Assembly: GCA_027257055.1 (NCBI GenBank)
Contig: JAPVLO010000232.1
Coordinates: 2,852,001 to 2,916,000, forward strand
From: Cephalopachus bancanus
Taxonomy: Eukaryota > Chordata > Mammalia > Primates > Tarsiidae
Length of the DNA: 64,000 nucleotides
Direction of reading: 5' to 3'
Numbering within the stretch: position 1 is the stretch's first letter; the number at the start of each line of letters is the position of its first letter. Below the pieces are notes generated by a model. That model saw only the letters and a program-made list of their open reading frames with translations. It ran no database searches and was not told the DNA's origin. Below are positions 45,404 to 59,716 of this stretch, in pieces. The position numbers and the translations under genes are program-made.

Positions 45404-45701
45404 CCTGCCCACACGACGCTGAGTGTTCCGCAGTTTTTGACAAAAAAACAGCATGACCCCCGTGCCCCACCTTCCCTATTCATCAAATTTCACCCTGGGT
45501 GACTTTTTTGTTTGTTTGTTTCTCCAGATGAAGAAAGTCCTCCAAGGGAAACATTGTGCCAACGTGGAAGAGGTGAAACAAAAAGCGGCAGAAGTACTAA
45601 AAGGCATCCAAATGGATGAGTTCAGAAACTGTTTTGAGCAGTGGAAAAAGCGTCTTCGTAGCTGTATTGTATCACATGAAGAGGACTTTGAGGGTGACTG
45701 A
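45404..45701 (+). pseudogene. Mariner-family transposase C-terminal relic
   Basis: Two adjacent frames read PAHTTLSVPQFLTKK (45404-45448) and, after a +1 shift, MTPVPHLPYSSNFTLGDFF, then a tail with NCFEQWKKRLRSCIVSHEED and FEGD before the stop (45453-45701). This is the mariner order: the HDNAPAH block, the PPYSPDLAP...DF block with the third catalytic Asp, the QW..RW..C block and the EGD terminus. The third catalytic Asp appears as Asn in PYSSNF, and the frame is broken. Upstream 45306-45403 may be further eroded transposase. It is a dead DNA transposon, adjoining the antisense L1. Confidence 0.8.
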
Positions 45702-45730
45702 AGTTTAAACATATGAGAATAAAGACACAA

Positions 45731-49075
<3,345 letters not shown>

Positions 49076-49119
49076 AAATTCTGGATGTTGTGGGTCCCCC
49101 TTGTGTGTGTGTGTGTGTG

Positions 49120-49378
49120 TTTGTGTTTGTGTTGATTAGGTGCAGACGTGTCAAGAGAAAACAGAGCTACAACTTTCCAGATCAGAGACATTTTGATACA
49201 TTGTTAATATATACATTACATATATACTATACAGGCATACACATATATACACACACACACAAGAGGGCCCAAAAAATTGGAATCACCTTTTGGAGGGTGG
49301 GTCCCTTGTATTCCAGTCTTCCCTCACTAGGCGAGTGCTCTAGGAATGCAGTGGCATCCGTGGACTAATGGGTTTCTA
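49120..49378 (+). repeat. Unclassified dispersed repeat, copy R2
   Basis: This is homologous to R1 at 45005-45305 and in the same orientation, beyond the 5' end of the L1. It contains short GT and CA runs. I cannot assign it to a named family. Confidence 0.8.
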
Positions 49379-50232
49379 GAACACACACAGATGGCAGGGA
49401 GAGTTTTATTCTGAGATCTGTGAAAAAAATGAGTTAGCCTAGCAAAACAAATTAACATGTTGGGTTTTAGCATGTTGAAATTTGGCATATAACCCACAGG
49501 AGGTTTGTTTTTCTACTACAGCCGTATCAGTAGTTTTTGAATAAAATTCGAATCATGTGGGCAGAGAGAGAAGGCCTAAGCCCCACAGAACAATCAGAGA
49601 ATGCTTTGACTTTGCAGGCGTGAGTCCAGACTGGCTCAGCCAAGGTGGCACCGCAAGGTGCAATGAGAGCCTAGGTCTGCTGCTCCAGTCCTGGGCTCTC
49701 AGCACCACAAGTGGGTCAAGGGCAGCCCCAGCAAAGAGCCCCGAATCCAAGAGCAGCCTGGTGCATCACAGCAAAACATGGAAGGCCAGGCTGGCCGGGC
49801 AACTGAGAGCGCAGGATCCTGTGGCTCAGGCAGATGGACTGGTCTGGAAGGACACAGTGGCAACTCTGAAGAGAGAGTGCCAGGCAGCCACTCGCTAAGG
49901 AGACCAGCACAGTCTGTAGGATCAGAGGGGGGACAGGGTGCAAGGCAGCTGGTGATAGAAAACCCGCCCCCCCCTCCAGAGCAGGAAAGAAACTCCAGTC
50001 TCTGCAGGGGAGGGGACAGGGGTGCCCCCAGCCGGGCCCAGCTGCTCTGTTGACAGCCCTTGTGGAAGGGCTAAGCTACCTATATCTTGTCCCAGCTGCC
50101 CCACCTGCCATCTGCCCGTCCTCCGAAGAACCTCCTCAGAACACTGTGCAGTGTTCCTTTTAACCAAGTGTTATTCGTAGGTAAGATCATCTGGCTCATT
50201 TGTTGAGCTGTGCAGTATGTGCTTCCCCCATT
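49379..50232. other. Unassigned non-coding sequence
   Basis: No gene or repeat recognised. A 113-codon plus frame (49557-49898) lacks any domain. Confidence 0.4.
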
Positions 50233-50247
50233 AGAATACCAGAAACT

Positions 50248-50507
50248 CCCAGCACTTTGGGAGGCCAAGCGAGAGGATTGCCCGAGTCCAGGGGCTCGAG
50301 ACCAGCCTGGACAACCTGGTGAGACCTCGTCTCTACAATAAATCAAAAAATTAGCCAGGCATGGTGGTGCATGCCTGTTGTTCCAGCTATTTGGAAGACT
50401 GAGGCAGAAGGATCGCCTGAGCCCAGCAGATCAAGGCTGTGGTGGCCGTGAGCATGCCACTGCACTCCAACCTGGGCAACAGAGTAAGACATCAACTCAA
50501 AAAAAAA
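50248..50507 (+). mobile_element. Alu SINE, 5'-truncated by about 30 bases
   Basis: It begins at CCCAGCACTTTGGGAGGC and ends ACATCAACTC plus an A-tail. Flanks AGAATACCAGAAACT (50233-50247) and AGAATGCCAGCAACT (50508-50522) are a 15-base target-site duplication with two mismatches, so the truncation happened at insertion. The Pol III A box is lost. Confidence 0.95.
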
Positions 50508-50524
50508 AGAATGCCAGCAACTTG

Positions 50525-50620
50525 CCCGTTCTTTCAGTCTATCTCCCTAGTCCCTAGAACTGTGTCTGATACACAGTAGATGCCCAGTAAATACCTGTTG
50601 GGTGGATGAGTAAATGGGTC
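50525..50620 (+). mobile_element. L2-like LINE 3' end
   Basis: 'cctagtccctagaactgtgt', 'gatacacagtagatgcccag' and 'taaatacctgttgggtggat' match the L2 3' end (gcctagaacagtgcctggcacatagtaggtgctc, aataaatatttgttgaatga). Confidence 0.65.
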
Positions 50621-51144
50621 TTTGCCATACCGACGAGTCTCTGACCTTGGATTTTTCCACATCAGGGACATTTCCTAGCTGCGTCTCAGAGCCTGTCAGA
50701 AAGCAGAGCCCGTGATGGAAAGCGCTTCACGGAGAGCGTCTTGGGCCATGTTTTTCTTCTGCTTCATTTTCTCCTAACGTGCAACAGCATGGCACCATGG
50801 GCTGCAAGCCATCCCAGACCATGAGGCCTCCCTCCTGGGACTGTCACATCCACTGCATCTGGTTTACAAGTCAAACACTGATAGTTATCCTGTCCTTGGG
50901 TAAACTCTAACATTCCTGTCAGATGGTGTCTCTGTCTTAGGAATTCAGTACTCAGAAGGATATTGAAAGTGTAGCTCAGGGCTAAAAGAGATTCAGATTT
51001 TCCTACATGGAACACGGGACTTCAGCATCACAGACAGATGCTTTTGGCACTGTCTGTTTGGTGTAGCCCTCGTAAGCAAGTGTCACGCACACAGTTGTCA
51101 GGGTTCTAAGTCCCTGAGATTTATGACCTTGGGCGCTAGTACCA
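50621..51144. other. Unassigned non-coding sequence
   Basis: Nothing recognised. Confidence 0.4.
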
Positions 51145-52267
51145 CCAAGTTTCATCTGGATTAAGAATGAAAAAAAGTCACCCCTTAAGAAGAACGCTGA
51201 AGTAGGAGGCCTTGCCCTACCAATTTCAAGGTTTATTATGTAGACCCTTAGTCTCAATTCAGTAGGGGCTTTCCGGTCACTGGGGAAATGAGGAATTTAC
51301 AATAAATGGTGCCAAGACACTGGATGCCATGAGGGGAGGGAAAAAGGAGGAGCGGGTGTGGACTCCCAGCTTGCCTCACATCCAACCTGCCTCCAGGCAC
51401 ACTGAAGATTCAACTATGAAAGGCAGAACCTTACAACATGTAGAAGATAGTAGGGGGGCATTCTTGTACCCTCAAAACAAGAAAGAGACCCTCACAGCAC
51501 AAAAATAAAAGATAAACACTGACTACCTCAAATCAAGAACTTCCATTCAAAAAGAAAGAAGAATTTTTAAAAGAACTACCAAAAGATACCATCAAATAAG
51601 TAAATATAAAAGTATCAAAATAAAATGCTAATCTACCAAAAAAAGTAAATAGCAACCAGGAAAAAACAAGCTATTTAATCCTCTAAGGCTTAGTATCTAG
51701 AATGCAGAAATACTTCTTACAAATCAGTTTGGAAAAAAGACAAACTCCAATAGAAAAAGAGCAAAACCATGAAAAAAAGTTGTCCCTAAAAAGGAAATAT
51801 GAAAAAAGAGTGATCTGCCTCATCAGGACTCGGGGAGTGTAAATTAGAAGTATAACCGAGTACTCGGCAATTGGGAAGAATTAAGACGCCTGGAACTAGC
51901 AAGTCATGAGGATGCGGAGCAGTGGGAGCGCCTTTGTCAGGAATGTCAGTTAGTTCCATCGTTATGGAAAACCTTGAAAGTTAAAGCTGCACCTGCCACA
52001 GGCTGAGCGACCCTGCTCCAGACATGCAACTAGACCCAAACACACGTGTGCACCAGGGGCATATGCAGGATGTCCACAGCCATCATATCCTACTCAAAAG
52101 TGAAACCGTCCAAATGCCCGTCGTAGGAGAATACAAAATCCTGGCATGGGCGCACAAGGGAGTATTAGGTAACCATGAAAAATGAATATAGCGCAGCTAC
52201 TCCCAGTCACAAGGCTAATCTTAGAACTGTAATGTTAAATAAAAAACAAATTCCAAAGAACTATCTT
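51145..52267 (+). mobile_element. Old L1M fragment, sense, part 1
   Basis: 'gccttgccctaccaatttca', 'atagaaaaagagcaaaacca' and 'ccatgaaaaatgaatatag' fall in the L1 ORF2-to-3' UTR order, A-rich in sense. It is heavily mutated and continues after an inserted Alu at 52575. Confidence 0.7.
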
Positions 52268-52280
52268 CAATATGTCTTTT

Positions 52281-52574
52281 GTGGGTGTGTCAGTCTCACT
52301 CTGTCACCCAGGCTGGAGTGCAAAGGCACAACCACAGCTCACTGCAGCCTTGACCTCCTGGGGTCAGGTGATCCTTCTACCTCAGGCTCCCAAGCAGCTG
52401 GAGCTACAGGCATGCACCCCCACACCCTGCCTGTTTTTTTTATTTTTTATTATTTTTAGAGACAAGATCTCATTATATTGCTCAGGCTGGTCTCAAACTC
52501 CTAGGCTTAAGTAATCCTCCAACCCCAGCCTCCCAAAGTGCTAGGATTACAGGCGTGAGCCACCACACCTGGCC
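52281..52574 (-). mobile_element. Alu SINE, antisense, inserted in L1M
   Basis: 'cagtctcactctgtcaccca', 'gctggtctcaaactcctagg' and 'aggcgtgagccaccacacct' mark both arms. Flanks CAATATGTCTTTT (52268-52280) and CAATATATCTTTT (52575-52587) are a 13-base target-site duplication with one mismatch. Confidence 0.95.
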
Positions 52575-52835
52575 CAATATATCTTTTCAACTCAGAAGCG
52601 AGGAGAATAAAACAACATATTGTTTAATGATTCACGTGGATAAGGAGATAAAACTATATTCTAAAAGTTCAGGAAATTATAAAATTCAAAAAAGTGGCTA
52701 CGTGTATGTACAGCAGTTCCCATAAAATCCTGATTCTTAATTTTGGTGGTGGCTTCGGTGGGATGTGTTTCATTAGCATGCATTATTTGTCACATGTTTA
52801 TACAGACTCTACATATAATTAAAAATTAAATATTA
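52575..52835 (+). mobile_element. Old L1M fragment, sense, part 2
   Basis: AT-rich continuation of the L1M 3' region after the Alu ('ttataaaattcaaaaaagtg', 'ggtggtggcttcggtgggat'). Confidence 0.5.
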
Positions 52836-52954
52836 AGAAAGAATAGGAGAGAAACCCTGTCCGGTCCCAAATCTTACCATCTTCCCTCAGATACATTTGC
52901 CCATTGGAAACATGCTGACACTGATGAAGACCAGATGAATCTGAGTTGTAAAAT

Positions 52955-53085
52955 CACTGCCATTTATTCATTCAACAAAAATTAGGGCATGTCCGTCCCG
53001 TGCCTGCCCTGAAGCCTGGTCACTGAGCAAGACAAGCTTGGTCCTTGCACTTGCCCTGACAGAACTAAGAGTCTAGGGCTAACTG
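52955..53085 (-). mobile_element. L2-like LINE fragment, antisense
   Basis: 'atttattcattcaacaaaaa', 'gtgcctgccctgaagcctgg' and 'cttgcacttgccctgacaga' match reverse-complement L2 (attcattcaacaaatattta, tccctgccctcatggagct). Confidence 0.6.
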
Positions 53086-54368
53086 GAGGCTGGAACAGTG
53101 AGAGGCCTCCTCCCTGGGCCTCCTTCCTGTCAAATAACCTCTGTTTACTCCCACACTACACTGTGAGGGGGCAGCGGGCAAGGGCTGAGGGCCTGTCTCA
53201 GAAGGGGTCTTTAACACAGCCTCTCTGGGGTCTGGAATCTGCCTCCCAAACAAAAATGACATTGTCCCGAGACTTCCTTTGGCCGCCAGCCTATCCCCCC
53301 AAATAATGAAAGCCCGTGGGCCTCTCTCTACAGCTGGTCGGCGCCATCTGCTTGAATGCCGCAGCCTGGATTTGGACGCTGGCTCCATGGCTGACATGTG
53401 AATGTAAATGACTCGGAGCTGCGTTTTTCACAGGCGTGGGTGTGTGGCTTGTGTCCCAGGCCCCAGTCTGCTCGGTACCCTGGTGTGTCTCAGCAGCTCA
53501 CCCTGAAACACCTGGTCACCTGGATGCACTAGACCTTCCAGTTCCTGCTTGCCTGCCACTTGCTGTCAGAGACGGAGAACACCTCGCCTGGCCTACCTGA
53601 AGGGAGGTAGTGACTGATGACCTTGCTCTGCCAGAGGTGCTGCTGCCCTGGCTGCCCTGACAGGTTCCCCATCCCAGAGCTAGGAGAAAGCTCCAGCTCT
53701 CCTAGGGCAGCCACCATGGGAGCAACACTCAGGCCCTCTGTCAGCCCAGACTGCAGGGATGAGAGGAGCCTCCACCAACTTCCACTTTGAGAATAACCAC
53801 TGTCTTCCTCACTGAGTGTCAAGAGGCAGCCCTGGAAAAGCCCACTTGCGTTCCTGTCATTCGGGTCTCTGGGTGAACTCCCACTCATCCAGAGGGGAAA
53901 AAAGCCTGCTCTAAGCTCTACCTTTGGAGCAAAAATTAGTTAATAATCAGGCAAAGAGAAGGCTGAAACACAGGTCTGTCTGAGAAGATGGTGTGAGAGG
54001 ATTGTAGGTGATCCTGGAAGCCCCAAAAGCTCAGAGAGACCCTGACGTGTCCATCAGAAGTGCCAGGTAGCCATCCCCAGGACTTTGCATGACAATGGAA
54101 ACCTGTATGACGTTGTCCATTGTGGCGGCCACAAGCCATGAGTGTCTCTGGAGTGCCTGGAAGGTAGCTATTGTGACCAAAAAACTGGGTTTCTAGTTTT
54201 ATTTTATTTGAATTAATTTGAATTTAAAGAACCACATACAACTTAGTGGCTAATATATTAATGTATAAGACATGAAAGTTCTAGAAAAACACAGAATTAA
54301 ACTGGAAAAAAAAAGGAGAGAGGATTGCTGGAGGGGACACTCACCACTGGAGGTCTCGGAGGGTTCTG
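53086..54368. other. Unassigned non-coding sequence
   Basis: About 1.3 kb of GC-moderate sequence. Two minus-strand frames (53397-53065, 110 codons; 53888-53529, 119 codons) sit close together in ordinary-complexity DNA. I recognise no domain or splice pattern and do not call a gene. Confidence 0.4.
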
Positions 54369-54380
54369 AGCCAAGTTCAG

Positions 54381-54674
54381 AGGTTTTTTGTTTTTCGAGT
54401 TGAGGTCTTATTCTGTTGCCCAGCTTGGGGTGCAGAGGCATCATGGCACAGGGCAGCCTCGACCTTCTGGACTTAGGTGATCCTCCTGCCTCAGCTTCCC
54501 AAATAGCTGGGACTACAGGTGTTCCTCACCCTTGCTGGCCAATTTTTAAATTGTTTTTTATAGAAACGAGGTCTTGCTATGTTGCCCAGGCTGGTTTCAA
54601 ACTCCTGAGTTTAAGCAATCCTCTCTCCTTGGCCTCCCAATGTGCTGAGATTATAGGTACGAGCCACCACTCTT
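54381..54674 (-). mobile_element. Alu SINE, full-length, antisense
   Basis: 'cgagttgaggtcttattctg', 'ctgggactacaggtgttcct' and 'aggtacgagccaccactctt' mark both arms. The 12-base AGCCAAGTTCAG occurs at 54369-54380 and 54675-54686 as an exact target-site duplication. Confidence 0.95.
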
Positions 54675-54839
54675 AGCCAAGTTCAGGAACTTTGTACGGG
54701 CAAAGCCTCCACAGATCATTAAAAACGGAGTTTCCACCTGATGCTGAGGAGAAAACCCAGTCTCACCTTCAAAAAAATAATCTTTTCCAGGTTTAAGAGA
54801 TGAAGTCAAAGACAGATGTAAAGAAAGCAACACAGGTGG

Positions 54840-55200
54840 GACATCCCTGTGTTGTTTATAATAACCAGTCATTGACAATCACAGGCTCGAGCCAATACAA
54901 GGCTGGTGTACACAAACAATAGAATATTATACAAACATTAAAAATCATGTTTTTAAACATCACTTAATCACATGTGTGAAAAAGCAGAATATAAAGCTAT
55001 ATATACTTCATGATTGAAATTCCATGGAAGTAAACACATCATGCACACAGAACAAGGCTTAGAATGAAATACACTAAAATAACAACTGGGTGGCAAAATT
55101 TTGAGTATTTTTACCTCCTTTTTTTTTTTTTTACTTTTTCTGTATTTTTTCAAATTTTATGTAATGCTCATTTGTTATTTTATACAAAAAAAAGGAATTT
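54840..55200 (+). mobile_element. Old L1M/ME 3'-end fragment, sense
   Basis: 'aacaatagaatattatacaa', 'gtgtgaaaaagcagaatata' and the final 'tactttttctgtattttttc' followed by A-rich sequence match an old L1 3' end. Confidence 0.55.
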
Positions 55201-55483
55201 GTTTAAAGGATGCTTTAAAGAGCTTTTAATGATGTGGAAAGTGCACTTTATTGATAAGCAAAAAAAATAGGAGATGACAGCTTACATGTAGAGAAAAGAG
55301 TGGAATGACTGCAACACTGGTGAAATTAGTCTATTTCTACCATGATACTTTTTCCCATCGCCATCTTTTCTCCATTAGATGTGCATTATTTTCTAAAATG
55401 GTGGCAGGGGGTGAAATGTCACCTTTGGATAAAACCCTGGGTGGATGAGCCTCCAAGCCCAGATGTTTAAACAAGTGTCTTCA
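55201..55483. other. Unassigned AT-rich sequence
   Basis: Nothing recognised. Confidence 0.35.
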
Positions 55484-55633
55484 AGCCGGGCGTGGTAGCA
55501 TGCACCTGTAGTCCCAGCTTCTTGCAAGGCTGAGGCGGAAGGATCCCTGGAGCCCAGCAGGCGAGGCTGGGAGTGGCCACTGCACTACAGTCTGGGCGAC
55601 AGAGTGAGACTCCAACTCAAAAAAAAAAAAAAC
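55484..55633 (+). mobile_element. Alu right-arm fragment, distinctive subfamily
   Basis: It begins AGCCGGGCGTGGTAGCATGC, runs through GCCACTGCACTACAGTCTGG and ends GAGACTCCAACTC plus A14. Only the right monomer is present, so it is a 5'-truncated insertion. Confidence 0.92.
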
Positions 55634-57221
55634 CCTCCCTTGATCATGGGTGGGCATTCCTGAGCCTTGTCCCTCCCTTATCCTCCGGGGACCCAGTGGC
55701 AGGTCGAGCAAGCAGTGGGCTCCTGACACCCCCAGCACCACAGGGGATGGTCACTCACGCACCCCTTGAGGCTCAGCCTCCTCCTGCATCCCCTCCCACT
55801 CCATTACCCAGCGATTCATTGAAGGAGATCAATAAAACTGAAAAACAATTGATTTTCTCCCCTCTCCAGCCCTTCTTTCGCTGAATGACTCTATCTGACT
55901 CGTAACAGGAATCAAACCAGAAAGGAAGTGCAGCGGCCTCCCTGGTGGGACATTGTGCTCTCTCTCCCTCTTCCTCCCCACTCCCCCATCTGCATTTTCA
56001 GCGATTTCAAGATCCGCAGCATTACTCTTTATCAGCCTGGTAGATGCTCGCCTCATCCATGCTGGGTCCTCCTGTCTGCGGCCTCTCCTGCTAAATCCCA
56101 ACTCAGCGTCTTACCCAGAGCCCCCTGAGGCTCAGGTTGCAGCTGCACCACCCTGTCCTAGGAGGACAGAGAACACCAGCAGCGGGCTCACCGGCCTCAA
56201 TGGCATCCCCCAGAATCTTCACTTCAGAAAGGAGGATTTTCAGGCAGATGCCCAGGAAGAACCTCCTTTCCTTCATCTCAAGAGGAGCTCAGAACTCTCA
56301 GTGGCCCTGAGTCAAGTGGGAACCTCACTAAACCACCTCCCTCTGGAGCCCAAGTTCATACAGTAGACATGTACAGGGTTAACATTTGCTATTTTGTCCC
56401 AAGCGTCCATCACCCAAAGGAATTTGCAGTTTTATCAAGACATGACTTTAAATTGTTTGTGCTTCATGGTTGATAAGACCAAACAAAACTGAGGGCATGT
56501 CAACAAGGGAATGCTCATTTGGAAGGGAAACAGAGGCACCAGGAGATGAAGGTATAGCCCAAGTGACCTTAATGGGTCTGATTTCAAGTGTTCCTCACAG
56601 AGGAGCATTTGGCATGGTTGTGTACGGAACTATCTGAACATAGATTGTTTCCCCCTATACCTGGCTTCTTTCTTCCCCTTCCCTCAGGGAGCAGCTTCCG
56701 GCCAAGGGTGGTCTCTGAAGGGTGTGCACATTATCAGTAATGGGTCATGGGTGCAGGTGACCAAGCTAAAGGAAATGCATATTCCCGGTAATAAGTCATG
56801 GGTGCAGGTGATCAAGTAATGCTGAAAGCAATGTAGGCATCACTCCTAATCAATGTAACTGTAAACACCATATAAGAATTTTAATAATTAACTTTATTGA
56901 TTTTAAAACTGCTTGCTGTACTGTTCCAAGACATGGATTCTTCCCCGTCCAGCCGCCATTGGTGCCTCAAGTTCTAATAAACCAATGTCCTGCTGGACCA
57001 TTGGAATAGGTCAACATTATATGCAAGCCTCTCGGATTTGGGGTTACCGTGTTTCAGTTGGGCCAGAAGCTGCTCTGGATTTTTTTTAATGTCATAGTTT
57101 CTTGGCAAAGTGGTCTCTTCATCAAAGTCTCATTTGCTGGCCTCCCACCAATTTGGAAAACACACACACGCACACGTGGTTTATTCATACCTTTAAACGA
57201 CACTGCTTGCCCTTAAATCTC
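55634..57221. other. Unassigned non-coding sequence with a short tandem pair
   Basis: About 1.6 kb without a recognised gene. At 56731-56765 and 56781-56816 two similar units share 'gtcatgggtgcaggtga' with a period of about 50 bases. 'caagttctaataaacc' near 56968-56985 includes a polyadenylation-like AATAAA, so an eroded LTR is possible but not shown. Confidence 0.4.
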
Positions 57222-57483
57222 TCCACTCAGTCACCATTTTAGTCTTGTGGAGCTCAAATGACTCCCATGGGGTCCTAATCTCCCTGCTCTCAGATCACAA
57301 CAGGAGCCCTCAAGAAAATACCTCCCTTGGCGGACATGGCATCTGCGGGTATGGCATCCAACTTCTGTGGCCCAATGGACATTTTCCTCTTTCTTCTTAG
57401 TCTCAACTGTCACAGTCCATCCCCGTATTTCCCTCCTTGACCCTTTTTACCTAAACCTTGCTGCCTCGGCTCGGGTTTGGCCT
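57222..57483 (+). repeat. Local duplication, copy C1
   Basis: This is homologous to 58500-58771 at about 80% by eye. Shared stretches are 'cagatcacaacaggagccc', 'tttcttcttagtctc' and 'atttccctccttg'. It is followed in both copies by an L2-like antisense fragment. Confidence 0.85.
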
Positions 57484-57909
57484 GTGGCCCCGGTGAGCAC
57501 TAATTACATACTGTGGGCCAGCAGATCCCATTGGCTTTGAGAGGTGGAGCTCCTCCCCTCCTGCCTGAAGAGCAGAGTGCGAAATGCCCCCCTGAGTGTG
57601 TTCATGGAACTGGAACTCCTTGATACTCTGCCTGGCAGTCAAGTGGCATGCGTGCAGAAAACTGAGCAGATGGGAGGCATCGATGCCCAGGTGTGTGGAG
57701 GAGGGCTGAGTCAGGAAGCAGGAAGGGGAAGGGCGTTTGGGGTGGAAGCAGGATTCTAGCAGTGGGAGTTCTGTGGTGGGATTCATTTCAGGACACAGAG
57801 AAGAACTTTGCCAATCCCTCAGCCGATGGTCCACATGGAGTCACTGCAAAGTCAGGCCTGCAGCGCAAGGTTTACAGCTGCCGACATGCAAGGTCTTGGT
57901 AGTGCTTTC
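57484..57909. other. Unassigned non-coding sequence
   Basis: An L2-like phrase ('gcactaattacatactgtgg') stands at the start. Otherwise nothing is recognised. Confidence 0.35.
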
Positions 57910-58040
57910 TTTCTTTTTTAAAAATTTATATTTTGTTTTAAAGATTTGGAGTACAATTCATGATTAGGTATACAAGTGGACATTGAACAGGTAAAGTTGG
58001 GGCCTCCCTTTGGTTCTGGGTAGCACTTTAAAAAGAGGTC
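57910..58040 (-). mobile_element. L1 3' UTR fragment, antisense
   Basis: 'tttggagtacaattcatgat' then 'taggtatacaagtgga' parallels the antisense L1 3' UTR at 45745-45785. It is short and 5'-truncated. Confidence 0.6.
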
Positions 58041-58499
58041 AGTGTTTTGTTCAGCTATGAGTGCACATCTACTTTCTGGGGGCTGATTTTTTCATCAAGA
58101 ACAGGAGAGGAATGGGCACTTTGAGGCCCACTGAGGGGGGTGGGCTGGGGTGGAAGAGGGAGGAGGTGGAAGTGGAGAAGGAGATGGGGGTTGGAGCTCA
58201 GCATGCACCCAGCTGCAGCTCCTCCACTCCACTCTAACTTCCTGCTTTCCTTTCAACTCCTCTCCTCTCCTGCTCTGTGTCTTTTCCCTTTCCCCACAAG
58301 TGAACCCCCATTCCAGCCAGGATGAGCATAGGTTTCTCGAACCAGCTGCCTCCAGATTCACCCAGATTGTGTCCTGAGGATTCTTGGGACAGTTTCCAGA
58401 TCAGCTCTCCTTGAACACGCTCCAGTCAGTGGCTTTGACTTTCTTCCGTCCTGGTATCCTTCTTTCCTTCCTTCCTTCCTTCCTCCTTCCTCTGCCCTC
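58041..58499. other. Unassigned, with (TTCC)n near 58463-58486
   Basis: A GGA-rich patch (about 58150-58190) and a (CTTC)n run sit here. No gene is recognised. Confidence 0.4.
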
Positions 58500-58771
58500 C
58501 CCACTCAGACATCATTTTAGTCTGTGGAATTCAAATTACTCCCATTGGGTCCTAATCACCAGGGCTCCCAGATCACAACAGGAGCCCATAGAAAACACTG
58601 CCTCTGGCGGACATCTGTGGGTATTGCACCCAACCACTGTGGCCCGATGGACCCATCCTCATCCCAAACATTTTCCTCTCTTTCTTCTTAGTCTCCACTG
58701 CCTCAGCCAACCCCATATTTCCCTCCTTGGCCCCTTTTACCTAAACTCTGCTGCTATGCCTTGAGTTGGCC
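58500..58771 (+). repeat. Local duplication, copy C2
   Basis: This is homologous to 57222-57483, 1.28 kb upstream, in the same orientation. It has an extra stretch of about 17 bases (near 58652-58669, 'cccatcctcatcccaaa') absent from C1. Confidence 0.85.
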
Positions 58772-58794
58772 TCCCTCCCTCCACTCTTCTTTCC

Positions 58795-58870
58795 TTCTGT
58801 ACTTATTAGGCGCCTGTTTGTGTGCCAGGCACAGGGAGGTATCAAGAGACATGATGCACACACTAAGCCA
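58795..58870 (-). mobile_element. L2-like LINE fragment, antisense
   Basis: 'tacttattaggcgcctgttt' and 'gtgtgccaggcacagggag' match reverse-complement L2 (tattgagcacctactatgtgccaggcactg). Confidence 0.55.
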
Positions 58871-59702
58871 TCGTTCTCCTCACCTTCAACGCACACCTCA
58901 GACTCCGAGCCCATGCTCAGAGAGCAGTAGAAGCACGGGCTTTAGTGCTAGTGTGTTTCTTGATTTTGTCCCTTCTCCTCTCAGTGGGCCTCAAGCAATT
59001 AAATGAGCCTCAGTGCCTTGTTTTCTCTACTTTTAAACAGGGACAGTGGTAAAATGGTAAGTCCTTATTTTTTCCCTCAAACCTTGGAGAGAAGCATGTT
59101 CATTTGCATCCCTGTAGGAACTCATAGAAAACCAAGTAGCATTACTAAACACAGCAGTGAACGATGTTTCAAAATCCAGGGAACATCTTTCTATTTTGTA
59201 TTTTAACGCAGTGGTAAATCTACCCTGGAGATTGTGTTATAATAATAATATCTCATTTTAAGGTAAACTGAATTCATTATTCTAGCTTAATGCAATAAAG
59301 TATATAGGTATGTGTGTGACTTTTGTTTCCTCTAACTCATTCTTTGAAACAGAGCTTTCAATAAACATTCAAAAAGAAAAGGTTGCTGTTTTTCCCCTAG
59401 AATTTCCATTGTCTAATATGATTATATCACTCAAAGCGTGAGTTACACCAAGGATTTCTAGATCTTCCTGAGTGGTGGTAAGCTGCTGCATCCCAAAGCA
59501 AGCATATGATTGAAAATCCTGAGACCTGGATTCTAGGTCCAACGTGGCCTTTTACCAATTCTTTATCTTTTTATAAGAATATTTTGGTTGCCAGCAACAG
59601 AAACCAACTGTGAATGACCCTTTATTTTTTAGGAATAATTTGTTGGAAGGACATTGGGATATCTCGTGAAACTGAAGAGAGGGTTGGACAACCAAGACAC
59701 AT
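58871..59702. other. Unassigned non-coding sequence
   Basis: AT-rich in its second half. Nothing recognised. Confidence 0.4.
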
Positions 59703-59716
59703 GAAAGGAAGACCCA

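Noticed and set aside
45453..45701. Intact small gene encoding an 82-residue protein
   Set aside because: The residues match the C-terminal end of a mariner transposase with a frameshift just upstream, so it is a transposon relic.
53065..53888. Two neighbouring minus-strand frames (110 and 119 codons) as exons
   Set aside because: No recognisable protein family, no convincing splice sites or reading continuity between them.
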